Part shown: piece by piece, positions 40,503-49,526 of the stretch
How positions within the stretch are numbered: position 1 is the stretch's first letter
How the letters are laid out: each line of letters opens with the position of its first letter
Source: Teichococcus aerophilus
GTDB lineage: Bacteria > Pseudomonadota > Alphaproteobacteria > Acetobacterales > Acetobacteraceae
Length of the DNA stretch: 64,000 bases
Direction: 5' to 3'
Assembly: GCF_014490485.1 (NCBI RefSeq)
Contig: NZ_JACTVA010000008.1
Location: forward strand, 1-64,000
Translations under genes and position numbers: made by a program
Notes under the pieces: model-generated
The model's input: the letters and a program-made list of their open reading frames with translations, nothing else
Databases searched by the model: none
What the model was told of the DNA's origin: nothing

Positions 40503-41269
40503 TGACCGTCCCGATCGACCTGTCCGGCCGCCGCGTGCTCGTCACCGGCGCCGGCACGGAAGGGATAGGCCGCGCAGCGGCCCGGATGCTGGCGCAAGCC
40601 GGCGCCCGGGTGGCCGTGCACCACCTGGCGGAAGCCGAGGCCGCCACGGCCCTGGCGGAGGAACTGGGCGGCGTCGTGCTGCAGGCCGACCTCGCGGATG
40701 CCGCCGCCGCTGCCGCCCTGCCGCACCGCGCGGCGGAAGCGCTAGGAGGGCTGGACATCCTGGTGGGCAATGCCGGCCTGCTGCTGCGCAAGCCGCTGGC
40801 CGAGACCACCGACGAGGAATTCGCCCGCGTCCATGCCATCAACCTCGCCGCCGGCTTCGCGCTGGGGCGGGAGGCCGCAGGGCTGATGCGCGCGGCCGGC
40901 CAGGGCGGGCGCATCATCTACACATCCTCGGTCAACCAGTGGATGCCCAATCCTGGGCTGGTCGCCTATGGCAGCGCCAAGGGCGGGCTGATGCAGCTGG
41001 CACGGCAGATGGCGCTGGAACTGGCGGTGGATGGCATCACCGTCAACCTCGTCGCCCCCGGCACCATCGAGACCGATTTCAACCGCGCGGCGCGGGCGGA
41101 CCCGAACTGGCGGGTGCAGAAGCTGGCGTTGATCCCCGCCGCCCGCACCGGCACGCCGGAGGACGTGGCCGGCGCCATCCTGTTCCTGGCCAGCGACCTC
41201 TCCGCCTATGTCACCGGCAGCACCATCACCGTCGATGGTGGCCTGTCCCTGATGGGCATGCGGCCGTGA
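40502..41269 (+). CDS. SDR-family oxidoreductase
   Basis: A 255-residue classical short-chain dehydrogenase: nucleotide motif VTGAGTEGIG (GxxxGxG, residues 14-23), NAG in ILVGNAGLLL, catalytic Ser in IIYTSSVNQW and YxxxK in AYGSAKGG, ending VTGSTITVDGGLSLMG. It should oxidise or reduce an alcohol/ketone with NAD(P). It overlaps the binding protein by one base and the next hydrolase gene by four (GTGA), so the three are one tightly coupled operon. Substrate unknown. Confidence 0.92.
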   Translation: MTVPIDLSGRRVLVTGAGTEGIGRAAARMLAQAGARVAVHHLAEAEAATALAEELGGVVLQADLADAAAAAALPHRAAEALGGLDILVGNAGLLLRKPLAETTDEEFARVHAINLAAGFALGREAAGLMRAAGQGGRIIYTSSVNQWMPNPGLVAYGSAKGGLMQLARQMALELAVDGITVNLVAPGTIETDFNRAARADPNWRVQKLALIPAARTGTPEDVAGAILFLASDLSAYVTGSTITVDGGLSLMGMRP

Positions 41270-42048
41270 GCGAGCTGTGGGAAGCCTATGCCATCCGCTA
41301 CGCGGAGGATCTGAACCGCCGCGCCAGCCAGACCTTCCTGGGCGGCGCCGGAGGGGATGCGCTGACGCCCTTCGCCTACCAGGCTTTCCTGCTGCGCGGG
41401 CCGCTCGGCTGGGTCGCCTTCGATACGGGCGCCGACGAAGCCGCCTGCGCCCGCTACGGCAAGACGTTCGTGCAGGGCCTGCCGCTTGCGCTGCAATTGC
41501 TTGGGATCGACCCCGGCACGGTGCGGCACGTCATCCAGACGCACCTGCACTGGGACCATGCCGGACAGCCGGACCTGTTCCCCGCCGCCACCTTCCACAT
41601 GCAGGCGCGGGAGATGGCCTACGTCACCGGCCCCGCCATGCAGCACGCGGTGCTGCGCGCCGGGTACCAGGTGGCGGAGATCGCGGCGCATGTGGCGTTG
41701 CTGCATGCGGGCCGGATGCGCCTGCATGATGGCGAGGTCGCGCTGGCCCCCGGGCTGACCCTGCACCATGCCGGCGGCCACACCGATGGCCTGCAATTCG
41801 CCCGGCTGCGGACGCGGCGTGGCTGGATGGTGCTGGCTGGCGACGTGGTGGCCACCCGCGCGCATCTGGAACGCCGGGTCCCCTTCCCCGCCCTCTACCA
41901 TGTGGGCGACGCGCTGGCGGGGTTCGATGCCTGCCTCGCCCTGGCCGATGCGCCGGAGATGGTGATCCCGGCCCATGACCCCTGGGTGGCCGAGGCCCAC
42001 CCCGCCGCCTGCGCCGGGGGCGAAGGCTGGCTGGTGCGCCTGGACTGA
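41266..42048 (+). CDS. Metallo-beta-lactamase-fold hydrolase, lactonase-like
   Basis: A 260-residue MBL protein starting at GTG with a GTGA overlap. The zinc motif is THLHWDHAG (His93, His95, Asp97, His98), with the further ligands in HHAGGHTDG and LAGDVVAT and the final His in VIPAHDPW. The HLHxDHAG plus the FPxAxxxMQxxE region resembles N-acyl-homoserine lactonases and related lactonases. Together with the SDR it could oxidise a sugar or alcohol to a lactone and open it, but that is inference. A strong terminator follows. Confidence 0.88.
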   Translation: MSELWEAYAIRYAEDLNRRASQTFLGGAGGDALTPFAYQAFLLRGPLGWVAFDTGADEAACARYGKTFVQGLPLALQLLGIDPGTVRHVIQTHLHWDHAGQPDLFPAATFHMQAREMAYVTGPAMQHAVLRAGYQVAEIAAHVALLHAGRMRLHDGEVALAPGLTLHHAGGHTDGLQFARLRTRRGWMVLAGDVVATRAHLERRVPFPALYHVGDALAGFDACLALADAPEMVIPAHDPWVAEAHPAACAGGEGWLVRLD

Positions 42049-42124
42049 CGGGGCGGCTGCGGCGCCGCCCGTTCGCGCCGGATCACGGCGGTGCTCCTCA
42101 AGCGCCACGTCCAGCCAGCAGACA

Positions 42125-42159
42125 CAAAAAAGGCTGGGGAATTTCTTCCCCAGCCTTTT
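42125..42159. terminator. Strong bidirectional terminator between convergent genes
   Basis: AAAAGGCTGGGGAA and TTCCCCAGCCTTTT form a 14-bp stem with a TTTC loop, with A-run on the left and T-run on the right, so it works for both the hydrolase and the nicotinate phosphoribosyltransferase transcripts. Confidence 0.88.
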
Positions 42160-42174
42160 CCAGCTTTCGCGCAG

Positions 42175-43332
42175 TCAGTTGCCGCGCTTGCGGGCGCCGT
42201 TCTTCCGCAGCAGGAACTCGCGCCCCAGCTTCACCCGCGGCTGGCCATCATATTCGACGATGTCGGCCGTGGCGTAGGTCTCGCTCCAGGTATTGGGGAT
42301 GAAGCTGCCGGTGCCGACCACGTCGATCGGCGCCTTTGCCTCATGCATCACCCGGCACTTCGAGACACCGAAGCCGGAAGACGCAACGATGCCCACCTTC
42401 GGGAAGCCCGCCTCGTCCAGCGCTTCCCGCATCCGCCAGATGGCGGCGGCGGAGACGCCGGTGCCGACCAGGTGCCGCAGCTCCGTCTCGGAGCGGTAGC
42501 GGCGGATGGTGCCGGGCGCATGGCGTTCCAGCACCGCGTAGGATTCCGCCGGGTCCAGCCCTTCCAGGAAGCGGCCGCCATGGGTGTCCAGCCGGACGGA
42601 GAGCCGCCCCGCCGCCGCCAGCTCGGCAAAGCGGCGGCAGACCTCCAGCCCGTCCGTCACCTCGCGGCCGAAATAATCCACCAGCACCGTCAGCGTCTCG
42701 GCCGGGAAGGTCTCGTGGAACATCTCCGCCGCCCGCACGGTGCTGCCGGCGTAGCCGATCAGCGCATGCGGCATGGTGCCGTAGCCGTGGTCCTTGCCGA
42801 ACCAGTGCGCGGTGGAATCATTGGCGTTGCCGATGAAGCCCTTCGCGCCCTCCCGCTTCGCGGCGGCGGAGCCAACGGCGGCGGCATAGGCCATCATCTC
42901 CTGCATCTCGGCCCCGGCGCAGTGGCGGGCCTCCATGGCCAGGAAGGCGACCTCCGGCAGCTCCAACGCCATCTGGTAGGCGTTGTGGGCCGCCACGCAG
43001 GGCGCGCCCAGCTTCTGCAGGTACAACGTCTCCAGATCCGCCAGCTGCACGAAGGAGCCGCTGATGTAGAGGATCGGATCGCCCGCCCCCACCCACTCGC
43101 CTTCCTTGTGCATCAGCTCGATGCGGATCTCGGTGCCACGCTCCGCCGCCACCGCCTGCAGCCAGTCGATGGCCAGGCGGGGGGCGGAGACGACGGGGCG
43201 GCGCAGGAACACCGCGTAAGTGACCTGCGCATCCCCGAACCGGGCGACGATCTGCTTGGTCCGGTTGAAGTAGACATCGGTGCGGCCGGCGATGGCCGCA
43301 TCCGATGGCTCCGGCCTGGTCCCCACCGTCAC
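42175..43332 (-). CDS. pncB: Nicotinate phosphoribosyltransferase
   Basis: A 385-residue enzyme of NAD salvage that joins nicotinate and PRPP. Features: [17 protein letters not shown] at the start, [11 protein letters not shown]-like region ([18 protein letters not shown]), [12 protein letters not shown] and [15 protein letters not shown], plus [15 protein letters not shown] near the end. The start is GTG at 43332, overlapping the DAHP synthase stop by four bases (GTGA). The short type without the large C-terminal region matches archaeal-like and alphaproteobacterial forms. Co-transcription with the aromatic pathway gene is shown by the overlap but has no obvious metabolic reason. Confidence 0.92.
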   Translation of the reverse strand: MTVGTRPEPSDAAIAGRTDVYFNRTKQIVARFGDAQVTYAVFLRRPVVSAPRLAIDWLQAVAAERGTEIRIELMHKEGEWVGAGDPILYISGSFVQLADLETLYLQKLGAPCVAAHNAYQMALELPEVAFLAMEARHCAGAEMQEMMAYAAAVGSAAAKREGAKGFIGNANDSTAHWFGKDHGYGTMPHALIGYAGSTVRAAEMFHETFPAETLTVLVDYFGREVTDGLEVCRRFAELAAAGRLSVRLDTHGGRFLEGLDPAESYAVLERHAPGTIRRYRSETELRHLVGTGVSAAAIWRMREALDEAGFPKVGIVASSGFGVSKCRVMHEAKAPIDVVGTGSFIPNTWSETYATADIVEYDGQPRVKLGREFLLRKNGARKRGN

Positions 43333-44708
43333 TGGGCGGCGATCAGCGGCGCGTGGGCGCCTTCGGGGCGGCGGGCCTTCAGCTCCTCCGCCACCAGGAA
43401 CGCCAGCTCCAGCGCCTGCTCCGCATTCAGGCGGGGGTCGCACTGGGTGACGTAGTTGGCGGCGAGGTCGGCCTCGGTCAGCTTATGCGCGCCGCCAATG
43501 CACTCGGTCACGTCGCGCCCCGTCATCTCCACATGCACGCCGCCGGGCCAGGTGCCCGCCGCCTGATGCGCATCGAAGAAGCCGCGCACCTCGGAGAGGA
43601 TGGCGTCGAAGGAACGGGTCTTGTAGCCGCCGGCGGTGTGGGTGTTGCCGTGCATCGGGTCGCAGATCCACACCACCTCGCGCCCCGCGTCGCGGATGGC
43701 GCGCAGCAGCGGCGGCAGCTTCTCGACCACCTTCTGGGCCCCCATGCGGGAGATCAGGGTCAGGCGGCCAGGCTCGTTGGCGGGGTTCAGGATCTCGGTC
43801 AGCTTCACCAGTTCCGACGCATCGGTGGTGGGGCCGACCTTCAGGCCCAGCGGGTTCTTCACGCCGCGCAGGAACTCCACATGCGCGCCATCCGGCTGGC
43901 GGGTCCGGTCCCCGATCCACAGGAAGTGGGCGGAGCACGCGTACCAGTCGCCCGTGGTGGAATCCACGCGGGTCAGCGCTTCCTCGTAGGGCAGCAGCAG
44001 GGATTCGTGGCTGGTGTAGAAGTCGGTCTCTCGCACCTGCGGGGCTTCGGACATGCCGCAGGCGCCCATGAAGCGCAGCGTCTCGTCAATGCGGCTGGCC
44101 AGGTCCCGGTACCGGTCCACCAGGGGGGAGCGGGAGACGAAATCCAGGTTCCAGCGGTGCACTTCGTGCAGGTCGGCATAGCCGCCCGTCGCGAAGGCGC
44201 GCAGCAGGTTCAGCGTGCCCGCCGACTGCATGTAGGCGAATTCCATCCGCGCCGGGTCCGGCAACCGTGCCTCGGCGGTGAAGTCCGGCCCGTTGATGAT
44301 GTCACCACGATAGGAGGGCAGCGTGACCCCTTCGACCGTCTCGGTATCCGAGGAGCGAGGCTTGGCGAACTGCCCGGCCATGCGGCCCAGCTTCACCACC
44401 GGCAACCCGCCGCCGAAGGTCAGCACCACCGCCATCTGCAGCAGCACCCGGAAGGTGTCACGGATGGTGTTGGCGTTGAAGTCGGGGAAACCCTCGGCAC
44501 AATCGCCGCCCTGCAGGATGAAGGCGCAGCCTTGCCCGGCATCCGCCAGGGCCTTCCGGAGGCGCCGGGCCTCGCCTGCAAAAACCAAAGGCGGAAAGCC
44601 GGCGAGCTTCGCCTCCATCGCCTTCAGCTTTGCCGCGTCCGGATAGTCTGGCACCTGCCTGATCGGCATTTCGCGCCAGCTTCCGGGCTGCCACCCGTTC
44701 ACCGTCAT
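43329..44708 (-). CDS. aroG: 3-deoxy-7-phosphoheptulonate synthase, class II
   Basis: A 459-residue class II (plant-type) DAHP synthase, the first enzyme of the shikimate pathway, joining PEP and erythrose-4-phosphate. It contains [10 protein letters not shown] (metal-binding Cys), [35 protein letters not shown] and [16 protein letters not shown]. The N-terminal [19 protein letters not shown] is typical of this class. It is the first gene of a two-gene unit with nicotinate phosphoribosyltransferase. Confidence 0.95.
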   Translation of the reverse strand: MTVNGWQPGSWREMPIRQVPDYPDAAKLKAMEAKLAGFPPLVFAGEARRLRKALADAGQGCAFILQGGDCAEGFPDFNANTIRDTFRVLLQMAVVLTFGGGLPVVKLGRMAGQFAKPRSSDTETVEGVTLPSYRGDIINGPDFTAEARLPDPARMEFAYMQSAGTLNLLRAFATGGYADLHEVHRWNLDFVSRSPLVDRYRDLASRIDETLRFMGACGMSEAPQVRETDFYTSHESLLLPYEEALTRVDSTTGDWYACSAHFLWIGDRTRQPDGAHVEFLRGVKNPLGLKVGPTTDASELVKLTEILNPANEPGRLTLISRMGAQKVVEKLPPLLRAIRDAGREVVWICDPMHGNTHTAGGYKTRSFDAILSEVRGFFDAHQAAGTWPGGVHVEMTGRDVTECIGGAHKLTEADLAANYVTQCDPRLNAEQALELAFLVAEELKARRPEGAHAPLIAAQ

Positions 44709-44817
44709 GACACTCAGTTTCCTCGTTGGAGCGTATAGTACCCCTGCACGATAGACCGAGGCCGGGCGAAAGGGCTACCGGCTGCGTGCAAGGCAGCCCC
44801 CCGCACGCCGCCCGGCC

Positions 44818-46410
44818 TCAGGCCCGGCGCAGATTCCAGAAGATCGGCAGCCCCTCCACCCGCCCGGTCAGGCTCTTCCGCAGGGCGGTGCGGAAGTAGT
44901 AGGTGCCGGTCGGGATATAGGCGACCTCGTCGATCACGGTGCGCTGGATCTCGCCGGCAATGGCCTTGCGCTGTGCTTCGTCCGGCGCATCGAACCAGCT
45001 GTCCCGCAACGTCTCCAGCTGCGGGATGTCGGCCCAGCCGAACCAACCCTGCCGGCCATTGCCGCGCACCAGCGGGTGGGAGGCCGGGCTGGCGAAGTCG
45101 AAGCTGGAGAAGCCAGTGGTGATGGCGGACCAGCCGCCCTTCTCCACCGGCTCCTGGCTAGCCCGGCGCTGCAGCACCGTGCCCCAGTCGGAGGTCGCGT
45201 AATCCAGGTTGAGGCCCAGCCGGCGGAACAGGTCCGCCGCCACCTGGCTCCAGGCGGAAGCGGCGGGAATGTCCGTCGGGCCCAGGATGCGGGTCAACTG
45301 GTCGGTATAGCCGGCCTCCTTCAACAGGCCGCGGGCCTTGTCCAGGCTGCGCGGCTCCCGCAGCGATTCCAGTCCGACATCGCTGGCGTAGGGGGAGCCG
45401 GGGGTGAACACGCCGGTATCGTCGCGCCAGTTGGCCCGCTCCGGCCCCGCATTGGCGGTCATGAAATCGGACTGGGAGATGGCGTAGCGCAGCGCCTGGC
45501 GCACCGCCTTGTTGTCGAACGGCGCGTGCAGGTGGTTCAGCCGCAGCAGGCCGTTATTGCCGCCGGTATCCAGCACCTCGACCGAGAGGTTGCGGTCGCG
45601 CTGGAACAACTCCAGCAACTCGTACTCCGGCATCTCGAACCAGTCGATCTCGCCGGCCTGCAGGGCGGCGGAGGCGGTGCCGCCATCGCTGATGATTCGC
45701 CACTCGATCCGCTCGAAATGCGCGATCTTCGGCCCCGCCGTCAGGCTCGGCGTACCGGCCTGCACCGGATTGTAGCCATCGAAGCGCGCATAGGCGGCGA
45801 GCGAGCCGTTGTTGTACTCGTCCTTCAGGAAGCGATAGGGGCCGGAGCCGGTGGCGTCCTCGATCTGCTTGAACGCATCGGTCTGCGCGACCCGTTCCGG
45901 CATGATGAAGGCGGGCTGGCCGGCGAAGGACAGGGCGTGGATCAGCAGCGGGAACGGCTTCTTCAGCCGGAACTGCAGCCGCCGGTCATCCAGCGCCGAG
46001 AGTTCCTCCGTCGCCGCCAGCAGCTTCTGGCCGAAGGCGTTGCGCAGGCCCCAGCGGCGGATGCTGGCCACCGCGTCCCGTGCCCGGATCGGCTCCCCAT
46101 CATGGAAGCGGATGCCCTCCCGCAGCGTGATGATCCAGCGCTTGCCGTCCTCCTCCACGCTGTGGCCGGCGGCGAGCTGTGGGTGCGGCGCGTAGGCGCG
46201 GTCGGCGCCGTACAGCGTGTCGTAAACCATGTAGCCGTGGTTGCGGCTGACATTGGCGGTGGTCCAGATCGGGTCGATCGAGCTGAGGTTGGATTGCGGG
46301 ACGAAGCGCAAGACCTTGCTGTCAGCCGCCAGGGCGGGGCGGGCCAACGGCAGGGCGGCGGCCGCGCCGAATGCGGCCAGGAAGCTGCGTCGCTGCATCG
46401 GAAAGGGCAT
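44818..46410 (-). CDS. Peptide-type ABC transporter substrate-binding protein, Tat signal
   Basis: A 530-residue SBP_bac_5 protein. The N-terminus MQRRSFLAAFGAAAALPLA has a twin-arginine motif and ends ALAAD. The body has LRFVPQSNLSSIDPIWTTA, HDGEPIRARDAVASIRRWG and YRFLKDEYNNG, as in peptide/opine-binding proteins. No permease or ATPase genes adjoin. A locally AT-rich gap upstream probably holds its promoter. Confidence 0.92.
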   Translation of the reverse strand: MPFPMQRRSFLAAFGAAAALPLARPALAADSKVLRFVPQSNLSSIDPIWTTANVSRNHGYMVYDTLYGADRAYAPHPQLAAGHSVEEDGKRWIITLREGIRFHDGEPIRARDAVASIRRWGLRNAFGQKLLAATEELSALDDRRLQFRLKKPFPLLIHALSFAGQPAFIMPERVAQTDAFKQIEDATGSGPYRFLKDEYNNGSLAAYARFDGYNPVQAGTPSLTAGPKIAHFERIEWRIISDGGTASAALQAGEIDWFEMPEYELLELFQRDRNLSVEVLDTGGNNGLLRLNHLHAPFDNKAVRQALRYAISQSDFMTANAGPERANWRDDTGVFTPGSPYASDVGLESLREPRSLDKARGLLKEAGYTDQLTRILGPTDIPAASAWSQVAADLFRRLGLNLDYATSDWGTVLQRRASQEPVEKGGWSAITTGFSSFDFASPASHPLVRGNGRQGWFGWADIPQLETLRDSWFDAPDEAQRKAIAGEIQRTVIDEVAYIPTGTYYFRTALRKSLTGRVEGLPIFWNLRRA

Positions 46411-46427
46411 CCATTCTCATCTATTCG

Positions 46428-46475
46428 ATGCGCCTTTTCTTAATGCACTAATTTTTACCGCACAAGAAACTCCAG
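46428..46475 (-). promoter_or_regulatory. AT-rich probable promoter of the Tat-exported binding protein
   Basis: The most AT-rich short stretch between the two genes. On the minus strand TTGTGC and TAAGAA are spaced by 17 bases, at about the right distance before the start at 46410. Each box matches only half of the consensus. Confidence 0.33.
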
Positions 46476-46496
46476 AACGATTCTCCATGCTGAATT

Positions 46497-46516
46497 GGGG
46501 AGGCTGCCACCTCCCC
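46497..46516 (-). terminator. Terminator-like hairpin after the ABC-F gene
   Basis: GGGGAGG (46497-46503) and CCTCCCC (46510-46516) form a 7-bp stem just after the ABC-F stop (read on the minus strand), with an AATT stretch but no long T-run. Confidence 0.42.
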
Positions 46517-46522
46517 TCGCCT

Positions 46523-48001
46523 TCAGCCTTCCTCTCGCAACATGCCGCCGCGCACCACCAGCCGTCGCGTCGCCACCGCCTGCACGAAGGCGCGGTCGTG
46601 CGAGACCAGCACGCAGGTCGCGCCCTGGGCAATGATCTCCTCCTCCAGCCGTTCCTGGCCGGCGATGTCGATATGGTTGGTCGGCTCATCCAGCAGGTAG
46701 AAATTCGGCTCGGCCAGCCGCAGCGCCAGCAGGCCCAGCCGCGCTTTCTGCCCGGGCGAGAGCTGCGCGATGGCCCGCCCCTGCCGGTCCATGGCAATGC
46801 CGGCCGAGGCCAGCAGGGACCGCACCTTCTGGTCCCCCAGGTCGAACCGTCCGGCAATGAAGGCGTGCGGCGTTGCCTTCTGCGGCAATTGCGACATCTG
46901 CTGGTCCATGTAGCCCATCACCGCCGTGGCACTGGCGCGGATGCCGGGGATGTCCGCCCCCTCCATCGCCTGCCGCAGCAGCCCGACGAGGCGGGACTTG
47001 CCGGCGCCGTTGGCGCCCAGCAGCACGACCCGCTCCCCCTGCGCGATGGAGAGCTTGCCGGTGCGGAACAGCTTCGTGCCATCCGGCGCGGTGACGGTGA
47101 TATCCTCCAGCGTCAGCATCACCTTCGCATGGGTGCCGCGATTGGCCAGGCGGATCTCGCCCGCGCGCTCGCTGTGCACGGGTTGCAGGCGGTCCTCCAG
47201 CGCCTCGGCACGCCGGGCCATCTGCGCCGCCTTTTTCTGCGCGGCGTCGCTGCTTCGGTTGATGCCGATATTCTTCAGCTCGCCGGCGCTGCGGCGCAGG
47301 CGGGTGGCTTCCTTGCCATCGCGTTCCAGCTGCGTCTGGCGGGCGGCGTCATCCTCCGCCAGCAGGTGCCGGGCGCGGGTATAGGGGTGGGCGTAGTAGG
47401 CGCTGACACCCGGGCGCAGAAACAGCGTGCGGTTGGTGCAGCGGTCGAGGAAGCGGCGGTCGTGGCTGGCGATGACGATCGGCATCTGCCGTGCCGGGTC
47501 GTTGATCCAGCCTTCCAGCAACTCGATCTTTTCCAGGTCCAGGTGGTTGGTCGGCTCGTCCAGCAGCAGCGCGTCCGGCTCCGCCACCCAGGCGCGGGCG
47601 ATCAGCGCGAGCCGCTGCCAACCGCCGCTGAGCTGGCGCACCGGCCGCTCATGCAACGCCAGCGGCGCCGCGAACTCATCCAGCACCACATCGACACGCC
47701 AGGCCTGCCCATCCCGCTCGGCGGCGGGGATAGCGCGGCGGATGGCCTCGTACAAAGGCAGGTCCAGCAGGTTGGGTGGCATGTCCTGCTCCACCAGCCC
47801 GACGCGAAGGCCGCGGGAGCGGGTGATCTCGCCGGCGCCCGGCTCGGCCTGCCCGGCCAGGCAGCGCAGCAGGGTGGACTTGCCGGCGCCGTTGCCGGCG
47901 ACCAGCCCCAGCCGGTCGCCATCCTGCAAGGTCAGGGTCAGGTCCTGGAACAGCGACTCGGGCGTCAGGATGCCGACGCCGCGCAGATTGAGGGAGCCCA
48001 T
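46523..48001 (-). CDS. ABC-F family ATP-binding protein
   Basis: A 492-residue ABC-F protein with two nucleotide-binding domains and no membrane segment. The first has Walker A GNGAGKSTLL, signature LSGGWQRLALIARAW and Walker B LLLDEPTNHLD; the second has GANGAGKSRLV, LSPGQKARLGLLALRL and YLLDEPTNHID. A charged linker with Arg/Lys-rich helices separates them. ABC-F proteins act on the ribosome in translation control or antibiotic protection; this is not a clear EttA. Its start lies 16 bases after repeat copy D, so D forms the mRNA leader. Confidence 0.92.
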   Translation of the reverse strand: MGSLNLRGVGILTPESLFQDLTLTLQDGDRLGLVAGNGAGKSTLLRCLAGQAEPGAGEITRSRGLRVGLVEQDMPPNLLDLPLYEAIRRAIPAAERDGQAWRVDVVLDEFAAPLALHERPVRQLSGGWQRLALIARAWVAEPDALLLDEPTNHLDLEKIELLEGWINDPARQMPIVIASHDRRFLDRCTNRTLFLRPGVSAYYAHPYTRARHLLAEDDAARQTQLERDGKEATRLRRSAGELKNIGINRSSDAAQKKAAQMARRAEALEDRLQPVHSERAGEIRLANRGTHAKVMLTLEDITVTAPDGTKLFRTGKLSIAQGERVVLLGANGAGKSRLVGLLRQAMEGADIPGIRASATAVMGYMDQQMSQLPQKATPHAFIAGRFDLGDQKVRSLLASAGIAMDRQGRAIAQLSPGQKARLGLLALRLAEPNFYLLDEPTNHIDIAGQERLEEEIIAQGATCVLVSHDRAFVQAVATRRLVVRGGMLREEG

Positions 48002-48016
48002 GGATATCTCTCACAC

Positions 48017-48123
48017 AGCGTGATGGCGGGCGGGCCTTGCCGCCATGGCCGTATCACGCGCCAGATCTTTGTTTGACCGCGCGATTCACGCCTTTGAGTG
48101 CTTCCACCTCAGGCGATCACGCT
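48017..48123 (-). repeat. Dispersed intergenic repeat, copy D, complete
   Basis: A 107-base copy. Terminal inverted repeats AGCGTGAT (48017-48024) and ATCACGCT (48116-48123) are perfect. On the minus strand the first hairpin pairs CGCC/GGCG and TGAG/CTCA, the core is TGAATCGCGCGGTCAAAC, and the second hairpin pairs ATGGCGG/CCGCCAT plus the outer GCGTGAT/ATCACGC. It lies just upstream of the ABC-F start. Confidence 0.8.
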
Positions 48124-48395
48124 CTCGTCACGGCCCGCCGGCGCGGCAGGCCGCAGGAATGCCCGGCCGGCGAAACGCCAGGCGGGCACAGGCGCCGTTC
48201 AGAGCGGTCTGTGGAAATCCGGGGCCATGCCCGGCATCAGGCCCGCCCCGCGGCATCGTGCCACGGGGCAAGGCAGGGTCCGCGCGGGTGGTGCTGGTCG
48301 TAGGATGTCATGTCCAGCCCTCCTGCATGCCGGTTGCGCCAGGCGGAGGCTATCAAGCCCGGGCGCGGCGCGCCAGGGGCCGATGGCGGTCGCTC
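48124..48395. other. Gap upstream of repeat copy D with one small ORF
   Basis: Between the EamA stop and repeat D. Apart from the 24-codon frame at 48237-48311 no other coding signal is visible, and I see no good promoter. Confidence 0.4.
48237..48311 (-). CDS. Possible 24-residue small protein
   Basis: MTSYDQHHPRGPCLAPWHDA is the first part of a 24-residue frame preceded by a perfect AGGAGG (48319-48324) with 7 bases to the ATG. The peptide has two adjacent His, one Cys and an amphipathic end. No known domain. It lies between the EamA gene and the ABC-F gene on the same strand, so it could be an upstream ORF influencing ABC-F expression, a small protein, or chance. Confidence 0.4.
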   Translation of the reverse strand: MTSYDQHHPRGPCLAPWHDAAGRA

Positions 48396-49343
48396 TCAGG
48401 CCAGGCGGGCCCGGCGGCGCAGCACGCCGCTGGCCAACACAACGCCGGAGGTGATCAGCAGGCAGCCGGCCAGTTCCGGCAGGCCCGGGGCCTCGCCCAG
48501 CAGCAGCATGGCCACCAGCGTCACCGCCACAGGCGTCAGCGCCGTGATGGCGGAGGTGCGGGAGGGGCCGAGGTAGCGCACAGCGGTGGTGAAGGTGATC
48601 AGCGCCACGACGCCGGCCATGATGCCCTGGATCAGCACGTGCTTCAGCAACACGCCGGCCGGCATCTGCGCCATGCCCTCCAGCGCCGGCAGCAGGGCGA
48701 AGGGCGCCAGCAGCAGCACCGACCACAGCCCGACGAACGCCGCCGCCTGCACCCCGCTCAACCCGCTGCGCCGGAACGCGACCGTGTAGATGGACCAGGA
48801 GAAGGCCGCCGCCAGCACCAGCAGATGGCCGCGCCAGTGCCCGTCCGCGAACCGCAGCAACCCGGTGCCGGTGATGGCCAGGGCACCGAGGGTGATCAAC
48901 ACGATGCCGGCGATACGCACACCACTCAGCTTCTCGCCCTGAACCAGCAGGGAGAGCAGGCCGATGAACAACGGCAGCGTACCGGCCAGCAGCGGCCCGG
49001 CTTCCGATGCCGGGGCGTAGCGCAGGCCCCACAGCACCAGGAACTGGTAGGGCAGCCCGCCGAACATCAGCCCGAGCAGCGCCAGCTTCGGCACGCCGCG
49101 CGGGATGAGGCCACAGCGCCACCACCATGGGGCCAGCAGCAGTGCCGAGGTGCCGAAGCGGATGACCGCCAGCAGGGCCGGGCTGAGCGGCTGCGCCCCC
49201 TGCATGGCGAAGCGGGAACCGACGGTCCAGGTCGTCCACATCGCCACCGTCATCAGCGCCGCCAGGATGCCGATGCGGAGGGAGGCGCGGGACGTATCGG
49301 GCGTGGCCGGCGCCTCGGCGGGCAGGCATTGGGCATGGCTCAT
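48396..49343 (-). CDS. EamA/DMT-family transporter
   Basis: A 315-residue membrane protein with about ten hydrophobic segments in two EamA repeats. The first repeat begins AALMTVAMWTTWTVGSRFAM, the second VLAAAFSWSIYTVAFRRSGL. Both have the PxxxxxxR pattern (SPALLAVIRFGTSALLL). The drug/metabolite superfamily exports amino acids, sugars or other metabolites; the substrate is unknown. It is flanked by repeat copies D and F in opposite orientations. Confidence 0.9.
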   Translation of the reverse strand: MSHAQCLPAEAPATPDTSRASLRIGILAALMTVAMWTTWTVGSRFAMQGAQPLSPALLAVIRFGTSALLLAPWWWRCGLIPRGVPKLALLGLMFGGLPYQFLVLWGLRYAPASEAGPLLAGTLPLFIGLLSLLVQGEKLSGVRIAGIVLITLGALAITGTGLLRFADGHWRGHLLVLAAAFSWSIYTVAFRRSGLSGVQAAAFVGLWSVLLLAPFALLPALEGMAQMPAGVLLKHVLIQGIMAGVVALITFTTAVRYLGPSRTSAITALTPVAVTLVAMLLLGEAPGLPELAGCLLITSGVVLASGVLRRRARLA

Positions 49344-49370
49344 CGGGGACCTCCGGCACAGGCGGTGGTG

Positions 49371-49452
49371 AGAGCGCGATCGCCCGGATCAGGGACGCGG
49401 ATCGCGCAACCAGACAAAGGCCCAGCGCACGGCCGCCGCATCGCGCGGCGGC
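49371..49452 (+). repeat. Dispersed intergenic repeat, copy F, degenerate
   Basis: About 82 bases on the plus strand. The left end is AGAGCGCGATCGCC, the core is GGATCGCGCAACCAGAC (one base shorter than the consensus) and the right part is replaced by a GCCGCCGC/GCGGCGGC hairpin (49432-49452). It lies between the EamA start and the phoD stop. Confidence 0.6.
49432..49452 (-). terminator. Hairpin after the phoD gene
   Basis: GCCGCCGC (49432-49439) pairs with GCGGCGGC (49445-49452) over a 5-base loop, 75 bases after the phoD stop on the minus strand, without a strong T-run. Confidence 0.3.
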
Positions 49453-49526
49453 GGACGGTTCTGGACAGCGATCCTGCCGTTTTCCTCGCTTCCTCAGTAA
49501 CCCACGCAGCGCGGGGCGGGAACCCT

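Noticed and set aside
41266-42048. Reading the MBL protein as a true beta-lactamase
   Set aside because: The zinc motif and spacing match lactonase/glyoxalase-II-like relatives, and there is no signal peptide, so antibiotic hydrolysis is not supported.
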